Of a DNA stretch of 15,946 nt, positions 1 to 6,793 are shown piece by piece (position 1 is the first letter of the stretch; each line of letters begins with the position of its first letter). A model generated the notes under the pieces. The model ran no database searches and was not told the DNA's origin. It saw only the letters and a program-made list of their open reading frames with translations. This DNA comes from JBBRFH01 sp038224615 (lineage in GTDB: Bacteria; Planctomycetota; Phycisphaerae; Tepidisphaerales; Tepidisphaeraceae): NCBI GenBank assembly GCA_038224615.1, contig JBBRFH010000047.1:1-15946 (forward strand), written 5' to 3'. The position numbers and the translations under genes are program-made.

Positions 1-69
1 GAAACCCTGATCCGCCTGTTCAGCGACGCCAACCTCACGCAGCCGGAAGCGCCCAAGGACGCGAAGTAG
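1..69 (+). CDS. C-terminal tail of an unidentified protein (5' partial)
   Basis: The first 69 bases read open in frame 1 and end in TAG. They encode 22 residues ending in QPEAPKDAK. The piece is hydrophilic, as expected for a loose C-terminal tail. It is too short to place in a family, and the rest of the gene lies before the window. It converges with the helicase gene on the opposite strand, whose stop codon lies 21 bases further on. It could also be a chance open frame, but the absence of stops and the spacing to the next stop fit a real gene end. Confidence 0.5.
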   Translation, partial: ETLIRLFSDANLTQPEAPKDAK

Positions 70-70
70 A

Positions 71-91
71 AACCCGAACCACGCGCGGGTT
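71..91. terminator. Candidate bidirectional terminator hairpin between convergent genes
   Basis: AACCCG at 71-76 pairs with CGGGTT at 86-91 around a 9-base loop. The hairpin sits exactly between the TAG of the left + strand gene and the TGA of the helicase (91-93). No U-tract follows on either strand, so a role in termination is inferred from position and pairing alone. Confidence 0.35.
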
Positions 92-2325
92 CAGCCTACG
101 GCTTCAAGATTCGCGTACTCCAGAATCAGCGTCTTGCGCCCCGCACGGGTGAATTCGACGATCGCCCGCGTGTGCCGGCCGAGGTCCTGAAGCTCGGCGA
201 TCCGGCCCATGCCGAATGCGGGATGGCGCACCAACTGGCCGCGCTTGAAGTTCGTGCCGCTGACCGCGAGTTCGTCGTCCTCGTCACCGGCATCAAACGA
301 AAGACCCGTGCGGTCGGTGACGTCGATCGCTTCGGCCGGCATCTCGCGGATGAATGGAGACGGCACCGTGCGTTCGCGGCGGCCCATCATGGTCCGGCTG
401 AAGGCCCGCGACAGGATCAGCAACTGCTCGGCGCGCGTGATGCCGACAAAACACAGCCGCCGCTCTTCTTCGAGTTGATCCGGATTACCCCGCGCCCGCG
501 CGTGGGGAAGAACGCCTTCCTCCAGCCCGATGATCGCGACGACCGGGAACTCCAGCCCCTTGGCAGCGTGCAGTGTCATCAGGGTGATCGCACCCTCGCC
601 ATCCTTCACCTTGTCGATGTCGCTCATCAGGCTGATCTGCGCGAGGTATTCTTCGAGATACCCCTCCGGATTCTCCCGATCGAACTCGGCGGCGGAATTG
701 ATGAGTTCCTTCACGTTGGCCAGCTCAGGCTTATCAGGATCGGTGCTCTTTTCGAGCGACGCACGCAATCCGGACCGCTCGACCGTTTCTTCCATGATCG
801 ACTGCACCGTCCCCTTCGACGCTTCGGCGAACATGTCAACCTCACCCGGCGCCGCGCCGACCGAGGCGGACGGCTTCATTGCCTTGGTGCGCAATAGCGT
901 GAGTATCTGCACAAACAGTTGCGTACTCTTAACCGCGCGAGTCGACAGCCCCGCGACCTGGTGCGCCTGCTCCATCGCCTGCCAAAGCGAAAGCCCGTTG
1001 GCGACGGCGTGTACCTGCATCTTCCGCACGCTCTCATCGCCGATGCCGCGCGGGGGCGTATTAGTGATCCGATTGAGCGAGACCTCGTCGGCGGGGTTGA
1101 CGATCGCGCGCAGGTAGCTGAGGACGTCCTTGATTTCCTTGCGATTGTAGAACTCGACGCCCCGCGCGATCTGGTACGGGATGCGCTGCTTCATCAGCTT
1201 CTCTTCCACCACCCGCGACAGCGCGTTCATGCGATAAAAGATCGCCATGTCGCTCCACGGCCGGCCTTGCTTTTCGTGCTGGTCGCGGAGCTGCTCGACG
1301 ATGACGTTGGCCTCGTCGTCCTCGGTCTGGCAGACGAAGAAACGGGCCTTCTCCCCTTCGACGTTCTCCGTCCACAGGCTCTTTTCCTTGCGGCGAGTGT
1401 TTTTTGCGATGAGTGCCGACGCGATGGCCAGGACCGTTTTTGTCGAGCGGTAATTCTGCTCGAGCCGAACCACCATGGCGCTGGGGTAGTCGGTCTCGAA
1501 ATCCAGGATGTTCTGGATGTCAGCTCCACGCCAGGCGTAGATGCTCTGGTCCGGATCGCCGACCACGCAGATGTTTTTGTGGTGCATCGCCAGCGCGTGG
1601 GCCAGCACGTACTGCGCGTGATTGGTGTCCTGATACTCGTCGATGAGGATGTACTGGAACCGCTGCTGCAGGTCGGCGAGCACCTCGGGGTGATCGCGCA
1701 TGCCCAGGACAGCGCGCATCAGCAGGTCGTCGAAATCAAGCGCGTTATTGGCGGCGAGCATCGCCTGGTACTTGCCGTAGACGCGGGCGACGTTCTTCTC
1801 GTAAAAGGCGTTGGCGCCGCGGGCGTAGTCTTCGGGCGTTCGCAGCTCGTTTTTGGCGTTGCTGATGACGGCGTGAACCTTCGACGCGGGAAAGTTGTCG
1901 CTGCTGAGCTCCAGCACCTTCAGCGCGTCCTTGATGACCTTAGTCTGGTCGGCCGAGTCGTAGATGGTGAAGTTCGCCGGAACGCCGATCCGCTCGCCGT
2001 AATAGCGAAGGACGCGCACGCACAGCGAGTGGAACGTGCAGATCATCGGATACCACTGGTCGAGCCGGCCGATGTCCTTGACGTGCCGGCCCATCAGCTT
2101 GCCCACGCGCTCCTTCATCTCGCCGGCGGCCTTATTGGTGAACGTGATCGCCAGAATCGAGCTTGGCTCGATCCCCTGGCTCATAAGGTACGCCACGCGC
2201 CGCGTGAGCACGCGGGTCTTGCCCGAGCCGGCGCCCGCGATAATCAGCAGCGGCCCTTCCACATGCTGGACGGCCTGGCGTTGCGGGTCGGTGAGATCCT
2301 GAAGAAGTTCGTCCTGCGACAGCAC
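91..2325 (-). CDS. pcrA: ATP-dependent DNA helicase, UvrD/PcrA family (superfamily 1A)
   Basis: This is a 3'-5' DNA translocase used in nucleotide excision repair, replication restart and removal of recombinase filaments. All SF1A motifs are present in order: the TDPQRQAV Q-motif near residue 12, Walker A GAGSGKT (about 31-37), Walker B LIDEYQDTN, motif III GDPDQSIYAWRGAD, motif IV QNYRST, motif V TLHAAKGLEFP and motif VI EERRLCFVGITRA. The C-terminus (FKRGQLVRHPAFGMGRI through EYANLEAV) matches the Tudor-like domain that PcrA/UvrD proteins use to bind RNA polymerase. I chose the GTG at 2325, giving 744 residues, close to the family length and starting just before the Q-motif. The open frame runs on to 2463, but the extra 46 residues (Cys/Arg/Gly-rich) lie partly over an inverted repeat and match nothing in the family. 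There is no clear Shine-Dalgarno, and a -10-like TACACT ends 6 bases before the GTG, so the message may be leaderless. Confidence 0.96.
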   Translation of the reverse strand: MLSQDELLQDLTDPQRQAVQHVEGPLLIIAGAGSGKTRVLTRRVAYLMSQGIEPSSILAITFTNKAAGEMKERVGKLMGRHVKDIGRLDQWYPMICTFHSLCVRVLRYYGERIGVPANFTIYDSADQTKVIKDALKVLELSSDNFPASKVHAVISNAKNELRTPEDYARGANAFYEKNVARVYGKYQAMLAANNALDFDDLLMRAVLGMRDHPEVLADLQQRFQYILIDEYQDTNHAQYVLAHALAMHHKNICVVGDPDQSIYAWRGADIQNILDFETDYPSAMVVRLEQNYRSTKTVLAIASALIAKNTRRKEKSLWTENVEGEKARFFVCQTEDDEANVIVEQLRDQHEKQGRPWSDMAIFYRMNALSRVVEEKLMKQRIPYQIARGVEFYNRKEIKDVLSYLRAIVNPADEVSLNRITNTPPRGIGDESVRKMQVHAVANGLSLWQAMEQAHQVAGLSTRAVKSTQLFVQILTLLRTKAMKPSASVGAAPGEVDMFAEASKGTVQSIMEETVERSGLRASLEKSTDPDKPELANVKELINSAAEFDRENPEGYLEEYLAQISLMSDIDKVKDGEGAITLMTLHAAKGLEFPVVAIIGLEEGVLPHARARGNPDQLEEERRLCFVGITRAEQLLILSRAFSRTMMGRRERTVPSPFIREMPAEAIDVTDRTGLSFDAGDEDDELAVSGTNFKRGQLVRHPAFGMGRIAELQDLGRHTRAIVEFTRAGRKTLILEYANLEAVG

Positions 2326-2393
2326 GACGCGAGTGTATCGGAAAGGCGTGCCGCAGGCAGCACACCCCAAACTGCGATGGCAGAGTCGGCCAA

Positions 2394-2472
2394 GGCAATC
2401 GCATATGCGTCTGGCTCCCTCGCCCGGTGCGCCGCGTCCCGCGAGAGCGGGCCAGACACACATGCGATTGCC
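2394..2472. repeat. Long imperfect inverted repeat between pcrA and slyD
   Basis: The 22-base arm at 2394-2415 (starting GGCAATCGCATATGCG) matches the reverse complement of 2451-2472 at 20 of 22 positions. The arms are separated by 35 GC-rich bases that themselves show weak inner pairing (CTCGCCCG against CGAGAGCGGG). It lies between divergent genes, so it cannot be a simple 3' terminator for either. It may be a REP/MITE-like interspersed element or a regulatory cruciform. Only one copy is visible in this window. Confidence 0.7.
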
Positions 2473-2547
2473 CTGGGGCAGGAAAGTGAGTCGGGATGGG
2501 GATTGTACCGGCTGGATTCGCGGCGGGTTGCCCGGTACGGTTTCGGA

Positions 2548-3033
2548 ATGCAGATCGCGAACAACACAGTCGTGTCATTCGACTACACGCTGACCGACCC
2601 GCAGGGGATGGTCGTGGACTCGTCGAAGGGACAGGCCCCGCTCACTTACCTGCACGGGGCTCACAACATCATCCCCGGGTTGGAAAGCCAGATGCTCGGC
2701 AAGCAGGCCGGCGACAAGTTCATCGCCACTGTTGCGCCGGCCGAGGGGTACGGAGAGCGGCGCGAGGAACTCGTGCAGACGTTCCCGCGGACGGCATTCC
2801 CGGTCGGCGTGGAGATTGCGGTCGGCACGCAGTTTCAGGCCCAGACTGATCAGGGGCACCCGATCACCTGCCGGGTGGTGAATGTGGGCGAGGAGCAGAT
2901 CACCATCGACGCCAATCACCATCTCGCGGGCGTGCCGTTGACGTTCGATGTGACGGTGGTTGAGGTCCGGGCCGCGACTTCCGACGAGATCGAGCACGGC
3001 CACGTACACGGGGCCGGTGGGCATCATCATTGA
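2548..3033 (+). CDS. slyD: FKBP-type peptidyl-prolyl cis-trans isomerase, SlyD-like
   Basis: This is a 161-residue cytosolic prolyl isomerase and chaperone. The N-terminus (FDYTLTDPQGMVVDSS) is the first FKBP strand pair. YLHG (34-37) and NIIPGLE (40-46) are the signature segments that build the active site. Residues about 68-125 form the inserted IF (chaperone) domain of SlyD, and the chain returns to the FKBP fold at NHHLAGVPLTFDVTVVEV (123-140). The tail EHGHVHGAGGHHH is histidine-rich but much shorter than the E. coli metal-binding tail, so nickel or zinc binding is possible but modest. The ATG at 2548 is chosen because homology starts there. The frame is open far upstream, but only as antisense of pcrA. 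No strong Shine-Dalgarno is seen. Confidence 0.95.
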   Translation: MQIANNTVVSFDYTLTDPQGMVVDSSKGQAPLTYLHGAHNIIPGLESQMLGKQAGDKFIATVAPAEGYGERREELVQTFPRTAFPVGVEIAVGTQFQAQTDQGHPITCRVVNVGEEQITIDANHHLAGVPLTFDVTVVEVRAATSDEIEHGHVHGAGGHHH

Positions 3034-3051
3034 GGCGCGGAGGGTTCGACG

Positions 3052-3483
3052 CTACAGCGTCTTGCTTACGACGGCGTTCATGAAGCTGCGGAGCAGGATC
3101 AACCCGAGGATGATCTTGCTGAGCAGACCGGCGTCGAACAGGTCTTTGTAGGTCATGAAGTCGCGGACGCACAGGCCCGTGAACAGGCCCAGCGCGAACG
3201 TGGCCGCCAGCATCGGGCTGAACTTCGCCCACATGCCGCTGATGGCGAAGACGCACATCAGGATGAGGCTGGTGCAGACGATTTCCTCGTCGGTCGGCCC
3301 ACCGACGACGGGGGCACCGAGCTTCATCATCCACGGGACGATGGCGGCCCGCGACAGGCAGACCGCGGCGGCGGCGAGCATCAGCCGGCCGGCGCCGGCG
3401 GCTTCGCTGGATCGCAGGCGGTGCGAGCCGGTCTTATAACCCGGCCACTGCTCCTCGGGTTGAAACGAAAGGGTCGACGACAT
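3052..3483 (-). CDS. Small integral membrane protein of unknown function
   Basis: This is a 143-residue protein that I do not recognise. After a polar N-terminus it has four probable hydrophobic helices at about residues 33-50, 68-86, 90-107 and 120-138, joined by short loops (PTDEEIV; CVRDFMTYKDLFDAG). The end is a short basic tail, KTL. An alternative ATG at 3495 adds MSIG, but that codon overlaps a perfect 14-base palindrome, so I prefer 3483. Neither start has a convincing Shine-Dalgarno. It converges with slyD (18 bases between stops) and diverges from rluD. The long antisense extension of this frame back into rluD is not real coding sequence. Function cannot be inferred from context. 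Confidence 0.75.
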   Translation of the reverse strand: MSSTLSFQPEEQWPGYKTGSHRLRSSEAAGAGRLMLAAAAVCLSRAAIVPWMMKLGAPVVGGPTDEEIVCTSLILMCVFAISGMWAKFSPMLAATFALGLFTGLCVRDFMTYKDLFDAGLLSKIILGLILLRSFMNAVVSKTL

Positions 3484-3493
3484 CCCTATTGAC

Positions 3494-3507
3494 ATCGGAT
3501 ATCCGAT
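3494..3507. promoter_or_regulatory. Perfect 14-base palindrome in the divergent promoter region
   Basis: ATCGGATATCCGAT is a perfect palindrome located 10 bases upstream of the membrane-protein ATG (3483) and about 105 bases upstream of rluD. A consensus -35 hexamer TTGACA (3489-3494) touches its left edge, but I could not find a matching -10 at 16-18 bases. The position and symmetry would suit a dimeric repressor site; this is inference. Confidence 0.35.
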
Positions 3508-3612
3508 CCGACGCCTGAAGATGTGGGCGCGGCAAAGCCCTCTCGCCCGGCAGTTCATGCTACAAAGGACGTCAACGAGCGCCGACTTGCTCGTCCGTAT
3601 CCAAAGATTGCC

Positions 3613-4821
3613 ATGACCGAAGATCCGCAGCCCATCCCCGAAGATCAGACCGAATCCGAATCCGACCCCGATGCAGAGGCGGCCGAGGACGGGGATTTGC
3701 GCGAGTTCAAGTTCCGACTGGGCAAGACGCTGACTCGCCGGATCGATCAATATCTGGTCGATCGCATCGGCTACCTCTCGCGCAACGAGATCCAACGGCT
3801 GATCGAAGACGGGCTGGTGAAGGTCAACGGCAAGACGACCAAGAGCAGCTACAAGCCGCGTGAGAAGGACATCGTCGAAGTCAGCGCTCCGCCGACCAAG
3901 ATTGAGCAACTGGTGCCTGAGGACATCCCCCTCGACGTGCTGTACGAGGACGAATGGATGATGGCGCTCAACAAGCAGGCCAACCTCGTTGTTCACCCCG
4001 CCCGCGGGCAGTGGACGGGCACGCTCGTCAACGGCCTGGCGTTTTACGGCAATAAGTGGAGCCAGCTCAACGGCAACTGGCGTCCGGGAATTCTGCACCG
4101 GCTGGACCGCAATACCACGGGCGTGATCCTCATCGCCAAGGCCGATGAAGCCCACTGGCGGCTGGCTCGACAATTCGAGAACCGGACCATCAAAAAGACC
4201 TACATGGCGCTGGCCCACGGCATCCCCCACCTGCAGGCCGACCGCATCGACATGCCGATCGGGAAGGACCGCTACGTCCGCGAGAAGCAGGCCGTCCGCA
4301 AGATCGAGAACGGCGGGCGCGAGGCGGTCACCGATTACCAGGTTCTGGAGACCTTCGAGACGCCGGCCGGGCAGACGGTCTTTCAGTTCCAGCGGTCGAC
4401 GTTCGCCAATGACCAGCATTTCAAGACGCCCAGCGGGCGGTTCAGCCTTCTCAAGCTGTCGCCTAAGACTGGTCGCACGCACCAGTTGCGCGTCCACCTG
4501 TCGCACCTGGGCTACCCGATCGTGGGCGACACGATGTACGGGGGGCAGGGGATTGCAGCCAACGATGCCCCAGGAACGATGACCGAGGAGACGAACCGCC
4601 TGCCTGACTCCTCACCCAGCGTTCCCCCGCCGTCGTTTGTCTTCTCCAGGCAGGCGTTGCACGCCTTTGAGATCACCTTCACCCACCCGATCACGCTGTC
4701 GCCCATGACGATCGCCGCCCCGCTTCCGCCGGACATTGAGCGGCTGATCGGGATAATTCGACAGGCTTCTGATAGCCACAACGGGGGTCAGGCGTCTAAG
4801 ATATCAACTGTTCCCACCTGA
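3613..4821 (+). CDS. rluD: Ribosomal large subunit pseudouridine synthase, RluA/RluD family
   Basis: It isomerises specific uridines to pseudouridine in RNA; RluD members act on helix 69 of 23S rRNA. An acidic tail (1-30) is followed by an S4 RNA-binding domain (about 34-90, with RIDQYLVDRIGYLSRNEIQRLIEDG). The catalytic core follows, with HRLDRNTTG at 162-170, where Asp165 is the catalytic aspartate, then KTYMALAHG (195-203) and KTGRTHQLRVHLSHLGYPI (285-303). At 402 residues it is longer than E. coli RluD (about 326). The extra length lies in the acidic N-terminus, an insert at about 258-278 (RSTFANDQHFKTPSG) and a proline/serine loop at about 313-342 before RQALHAFEITFTHP. The ATG at 3613 is chosen over an upstream in-frame ATG at 3523, because the added residues are basic, unconserved and lie in the intergenic region. 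Its stop overlaps the Shine-Dalgarno of tatA, so the two are probably co-transcribed. Confidence 0.94.
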   Translation: MTEDPQPIPEDQTESESDPDAEAAEDGDLREFKFRLGKTLTRRIDQYLVDRIGYLSRNEIQRLIEDGLVKVNGKTTKSSYKPREKDIVEVSAPPTKIEQLVPEDIPLDVLYEDEWMMALNKQANLVVHPARGQWTGTLVNGLAFYGNKWSQLNGNWRPGILHRLDRNTTGVILIAKADEAHWRLARQFENRTIKKTYMALAHGIPHLQADRIDMPIGKDRYVREKQAVRKIENGGREAVTDYQVLETFETPAGQTVFQFQRSTFANDQHFKTPSGRFSLLKLSPKTGRTHQLRVHLSHLGYPIVGDTMYGGQGIAANDAPGTMTEETNRLPDSSPSVPPPSFVFSRQALHAFEITFTHPITLSPMTIAAPLPPDIERLIGIIRQASDSHNGGQASKISTVPT

Positions 4822-4825
4822 GGTG
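4820..4825 (+). promoter_or_regulatory. Ribosome binding site of tatA, overlapping the rluD stop
   Basis: GAGGTG lies 4 bases before the ATG at 4830 and shares two bases with the TGA stop of rluD (4819-4821). It is one of the few clear Shine-Dalgarno sites in the window. It fixes the tatA start and suggests translational coupling. Confidence 0.65.
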
Positions 4826-4829
4826 TTTT

Positions 4830-5090
4830 ATGACCGCGTTGGATGCTTTGCCCTTGGCGTTGTTCAGTATGCCCGGCCCGTTTGAACTGATCCTGCTGAC
4901 AGGCCTCGGCCTGCTGTTTTTCGGGCGCAGGCTCCCGGAAGTGGGACGATCGATCGGGCAGACGATCGTTCAGTTCAAGAAGGGCCTGAACGAAGTCAGC
5001 GCCGAGGCGGACAAGACTGCCGCCAAGCCCGACGAACCGGTGCAACCCTATAAATTTGACCCGCATACCGGCAAACCGATTGAGCCATGA
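4830..5090 (+). CDS. tatA: Sec-independent protein translocase subunit TatA/TatE-like
   Basis: This is an 86-residue single-span protein that oligomerises to move folded twin-arginine substrates across the inner membrane. The hydrophobic helix spans about residues 17-31 (FELILLTGLGLLFFG). It is followed by the TatA/B hinge FGRRLPEVGRSIGQ (31-44), an amphipathic helix to about 56 and a short charged tail. The glycine before the helix and the short tail favour TatA/E over TatB, although a dual-role TatA cannot be excluded. A start at the Met of SMPGPFEL (4869) would also give a normal TatA N-terminus, but the Shine-Dalgarno supports 4830. No tatB or tatC is visible nearby. The neighbouring secreted protein carries an ordinary Sec-type signal, not a twin-arginine one. 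Confidence 0.9.
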   Translation: MTALDALPLALFSMPGPFELILLTGLGLLFFGRRLPEVGRSIGQTIVQFKKGLNEVSAEADKTAAKPDEPVQPYKFDPHTGKPIEP

Positions 5091-5171
5091 TCTGTCTTGA
5101 GTGATAGATCGTGAACGCGCTGCGCGACCGCGCGTGCGGCTCGTCGTCGTTTTCAGGGAGAAACGAACCCG

Positions 5172-5903
5172 ATGCGTCACCTCAAGCTCATTGCCGCCGT
5201 CGCTTTTCTGCTAACCATTGGCACCGCCGTCCACGCCCAGACCGCGGCTGGCGCGGCGTTGGCGCGCAAGATCCCGTCGGTCAAATTCGAGCAGATCGCC
5301 CTCAAGGACGCGCTGGACTTCTTCCGCGACACCACGGGAGCTAACTTCACTATCGATTGGAAGAGCATCGAAGAGGCGGGCCTCGGCAAGGATACGCCCG
5401 TCTCCCTGCAGCTTAAGAACGTCGCAATGTCGCTCGCGATGAAGAAGACGCTCGATGCCGCCGGGCCCGGGCTGATGACCTTTTACGTCAACGAGAACGT
5501 GATCACGGTCACCAGCGTCGCCAAGGCCGACACGGAGATGGTGACGATGGTCTACCCGGTCGGCGACCTGCTGGTTGAGACGCCCGACTTCCAAGGCCCC
5601 GAGTTCAGCCTCGACCAAAACCAAGGCGGCTCACGTTCGCGCGGCAATCGCAACAGTGGCGGTGGCGGCGGGAGCAGCGGGAGCACGGGCAACAGCATCT
5701 TCGGCGGTGCGGGTGGCAGCAACGGCACCAGCAACGACGAAAAAAGCAAGACCAGAACCGAGCGCGCCACCGAGTTGATCGAGATCATCCATTCGACGAT
5801 CCGCCCGGAAATCTGGGACGTCAACGGCGGGAAGTCGTCGATCAAATACCTCAACGGCAACCTGATCATCACCGCACCGCGCACCGTACAGGGTGGGTAC
5901 TGA
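5172..5903 (+). CDS. Secreted STN/secretin-N-like protein with Gly/Ser linker
   Basis: This is a 243-residue exported protein. The signal peptide is MRHLKLIAAVAFLLTIGTAVHA, with cleavage predicted after AHA-type residue 22. Residues about 34-115 resemble the short secretin/TonB N-terminal (STN) fold: VKFEQIALKDALDFFRDTTG, then paired strands SLQLKNVAMSLAMKKTLD and TFYVNENVITVTS. A VYPVGDLL segment (128-134) leads to a low-complexity Gly/Ser/Asn linker (about 152-187). A last small domain (200-237) follows: ELIEIIHSTIRPEIWDVN, then GGKSSIKYLNGNLIITAP. The secretin pore domain is absent, so this is not a channel by itself. I associate this architecture with planctomycete secreted proteins of unknown role. 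AGGGAG at 5155-5160 is an 11-base-spaced ribosome site. Confidence 0.8.
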   Translation: MRHLKLIAAVAFLLTIGTAVHAQTAAGAALARKIPSVKFEQIALKDALDFFRDTTGANFTIDWKSIEEAGLGKDTPVSLQLKNVAMSLAMKKTLDAAGPGLMTFYVNENVITVTSVAKADTEMVTMVYPVGDLLVETPDFQGPEFSLDQNQGGSRSRGNRNSGGGGGSSGSTGNSIFGGAGGSNGTSNDEKSKTRTERATELIEIIHSTIRPEIWDVNGGKSSIKYLNGNLIITAPRTVQGGY

Positions 5904-5922
5904 TCGACAGTCCGCGGACGCC

Positions 5923-5951
5923 GTGACGCGGCGCGCGCTCTCCGCTAAACT
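5923..5951 (+). promoter_or_regulatory. Candidate sigma70-type promoter for scpB with almost no leader
   Basis: GTGACG (5923-5928, 4 of 6 to TTGACA) is separated by 17 bases from TAAACT (5946-5951). Only 8 bases lie between the -10 and the ATG at 5960, so transcription would begin at or within a base or two of the start codon. No Shine-Dalgarno is present, which fits a leaderless message. The match is moderate in GC-rich DNA. Confidence 0.4.
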
Positions 5952-5959
5952 TCGCCCCC

Positions 5960-6712
5960 ATGCAGCCTGATAGCGCGGAAGACACGACCCCACCGACCGA
6001 GCCCGACGAACAACGCGACGGTCCTGTCGCGCCAACAGAAATAGACACCGCCGATGGCGAATCGCCTGAAGCCACCGACGCCAACGAGCCGCAGATCGAC
6101 GCGGCGTCGCTCGAAGCCCTGCTCTTTTCGACCCATCACCCGTTGACTGCAGGTCGTCTCGGCGAGTTGCTCGGCGCGAAGTCCGCCAAGGCGGTCCGGC
6201 AGGCGATCCGCGAACTGAACCGTCAGTACGAAGAGGCCAGCCGCTCGTTCCGTATCGAACAGGTGGCCGGCGGATTCCAGATGCTGACCCTGCCTGGGTT
6301 CGCGGCGATCATCAAGAAGCACCAGCAGAAGGAGGCCGACGCCAAGCTGACAAAAGCCGCGCTCGAGACGCTGGCGATCATCGGCTACAAGCAGCCGATT
6401 CTTCGTGCCGACATCGAAGCGATCCGCGGCGTTGCATGCGGTGAAACCGTGCGCAGCCTCATGGAAAAACACCTCGTCAAGATCGCCGGCCGCGCCGAAG
6501 AACCGGGCCGGCCGATCCTGTACGGGACGACGAAGCGCTTCCTCGAAATTTTCGGTCTTAACTCGCTCAAGGATCTACCCAAGGCCGAGGACGAACTCAA
6601 AGCCAAGGCCGCACAGATCGCCGAAGCCAAGGCATCGGAACCCGCGCCGGCAGAACTCGAGCCCGAGCCTGAACCCGAACCGAAAACAGAAGCCGCGCCG
6701 TCAGCCGAGTAG
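5960..6712 (+). CDS. scpB: Segregation and condensation protein B (ScpB)
   Basis: ScpB is the winged-helix accessory subunit of the SMC-ScpAB condensin complex that organises and segregates the chromosome. The core runs from about residue 46 (IDAASLEALLFSTHHPLTAGRLGELLG) through FRIEQVAGGFQMLTLPGF (97-114), KLTKAALETLAIIGYKQPI (129-147) and ADIEAIRGVACGETVRSLMEKHLVKIAGR to GRPILYGTTKRFLEIFGLNSLKDLP (183-207). These are the conserved ScpB segments. The 250-residue length exceeds the usual 170-200 because of an acidic Pro/Thr/Asp-rich N-tail (1-45) and an Ala/Glu/Pro-rich C-tail with (EP) repeats near 233-241. The partner gene scpA is not in the window. It lies 56 bases after the STN-like gene and converges with purA. 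Confidence 0.95.
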   Translation: MQPDSAEDTTPPTEPDEQRDGPVAPTEIDTADGESPEATDANEPQIDAASLEALLFSTHHPLTAGRLGELLGAKSAKAVRQAIRELNRQYEEASRSFRIEQVAGGFQMLTLPGFAAIIKKHQQKEADAKLTKAALETLAIIGYKQPILRADIEAIRGVACGETVRSLMEKHLVKIAGRAEEPGRPILYGTTKRFLEIFGLNSLKDLPKAEDELKAKAAQIAEAKASEPAPAELEPEPEPEPKTEAAPSAE

Positions 6713-6793
6713 TGCCCGCGGTTCGCGGCGCATGACTGTGTTGGACGCGGTGCGAGGGAGAGCCGCCTCGACGCGAACGTCTGCTACTCGGAA

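Noticed and set aside
2326..2463. 46-residue N-terminal extension of the helicase
   Set aside because: It partly reads through the inverted repeat, is Cys/Arg-rich and absent from the UvrD/PcrA family; the GTG at 2325 gives the expected length.
919..2547. Long + strand open frame continuous with slyD
   Set aside because: It is antisense to pcrA and stays open because of the high GC content. SlyD homology begins at the ATG at 2548 and nothing upstream resembles a domain.
3489..3517. Consensus -35 TTGACA as an rluD promoter
   Set aside because: No acceptable -10 lies 16-18 bases downstream (CGCCTG at 17).
3496..4506. Minus strand frame extending the small membrane protein into rluD
   Set aside because: It is the antisense shadow of rluD. 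The membrane protein has usable ATG codons at 3483 and 3495.
6705..6791. 8-base inverted repeat CCGAGTAG/CTACTCGG at the convergent scpB and purA ends
   Set aside because: The arms are 71 bases apart and short; chance pairing is likely and there is no terminator-like U-tract.
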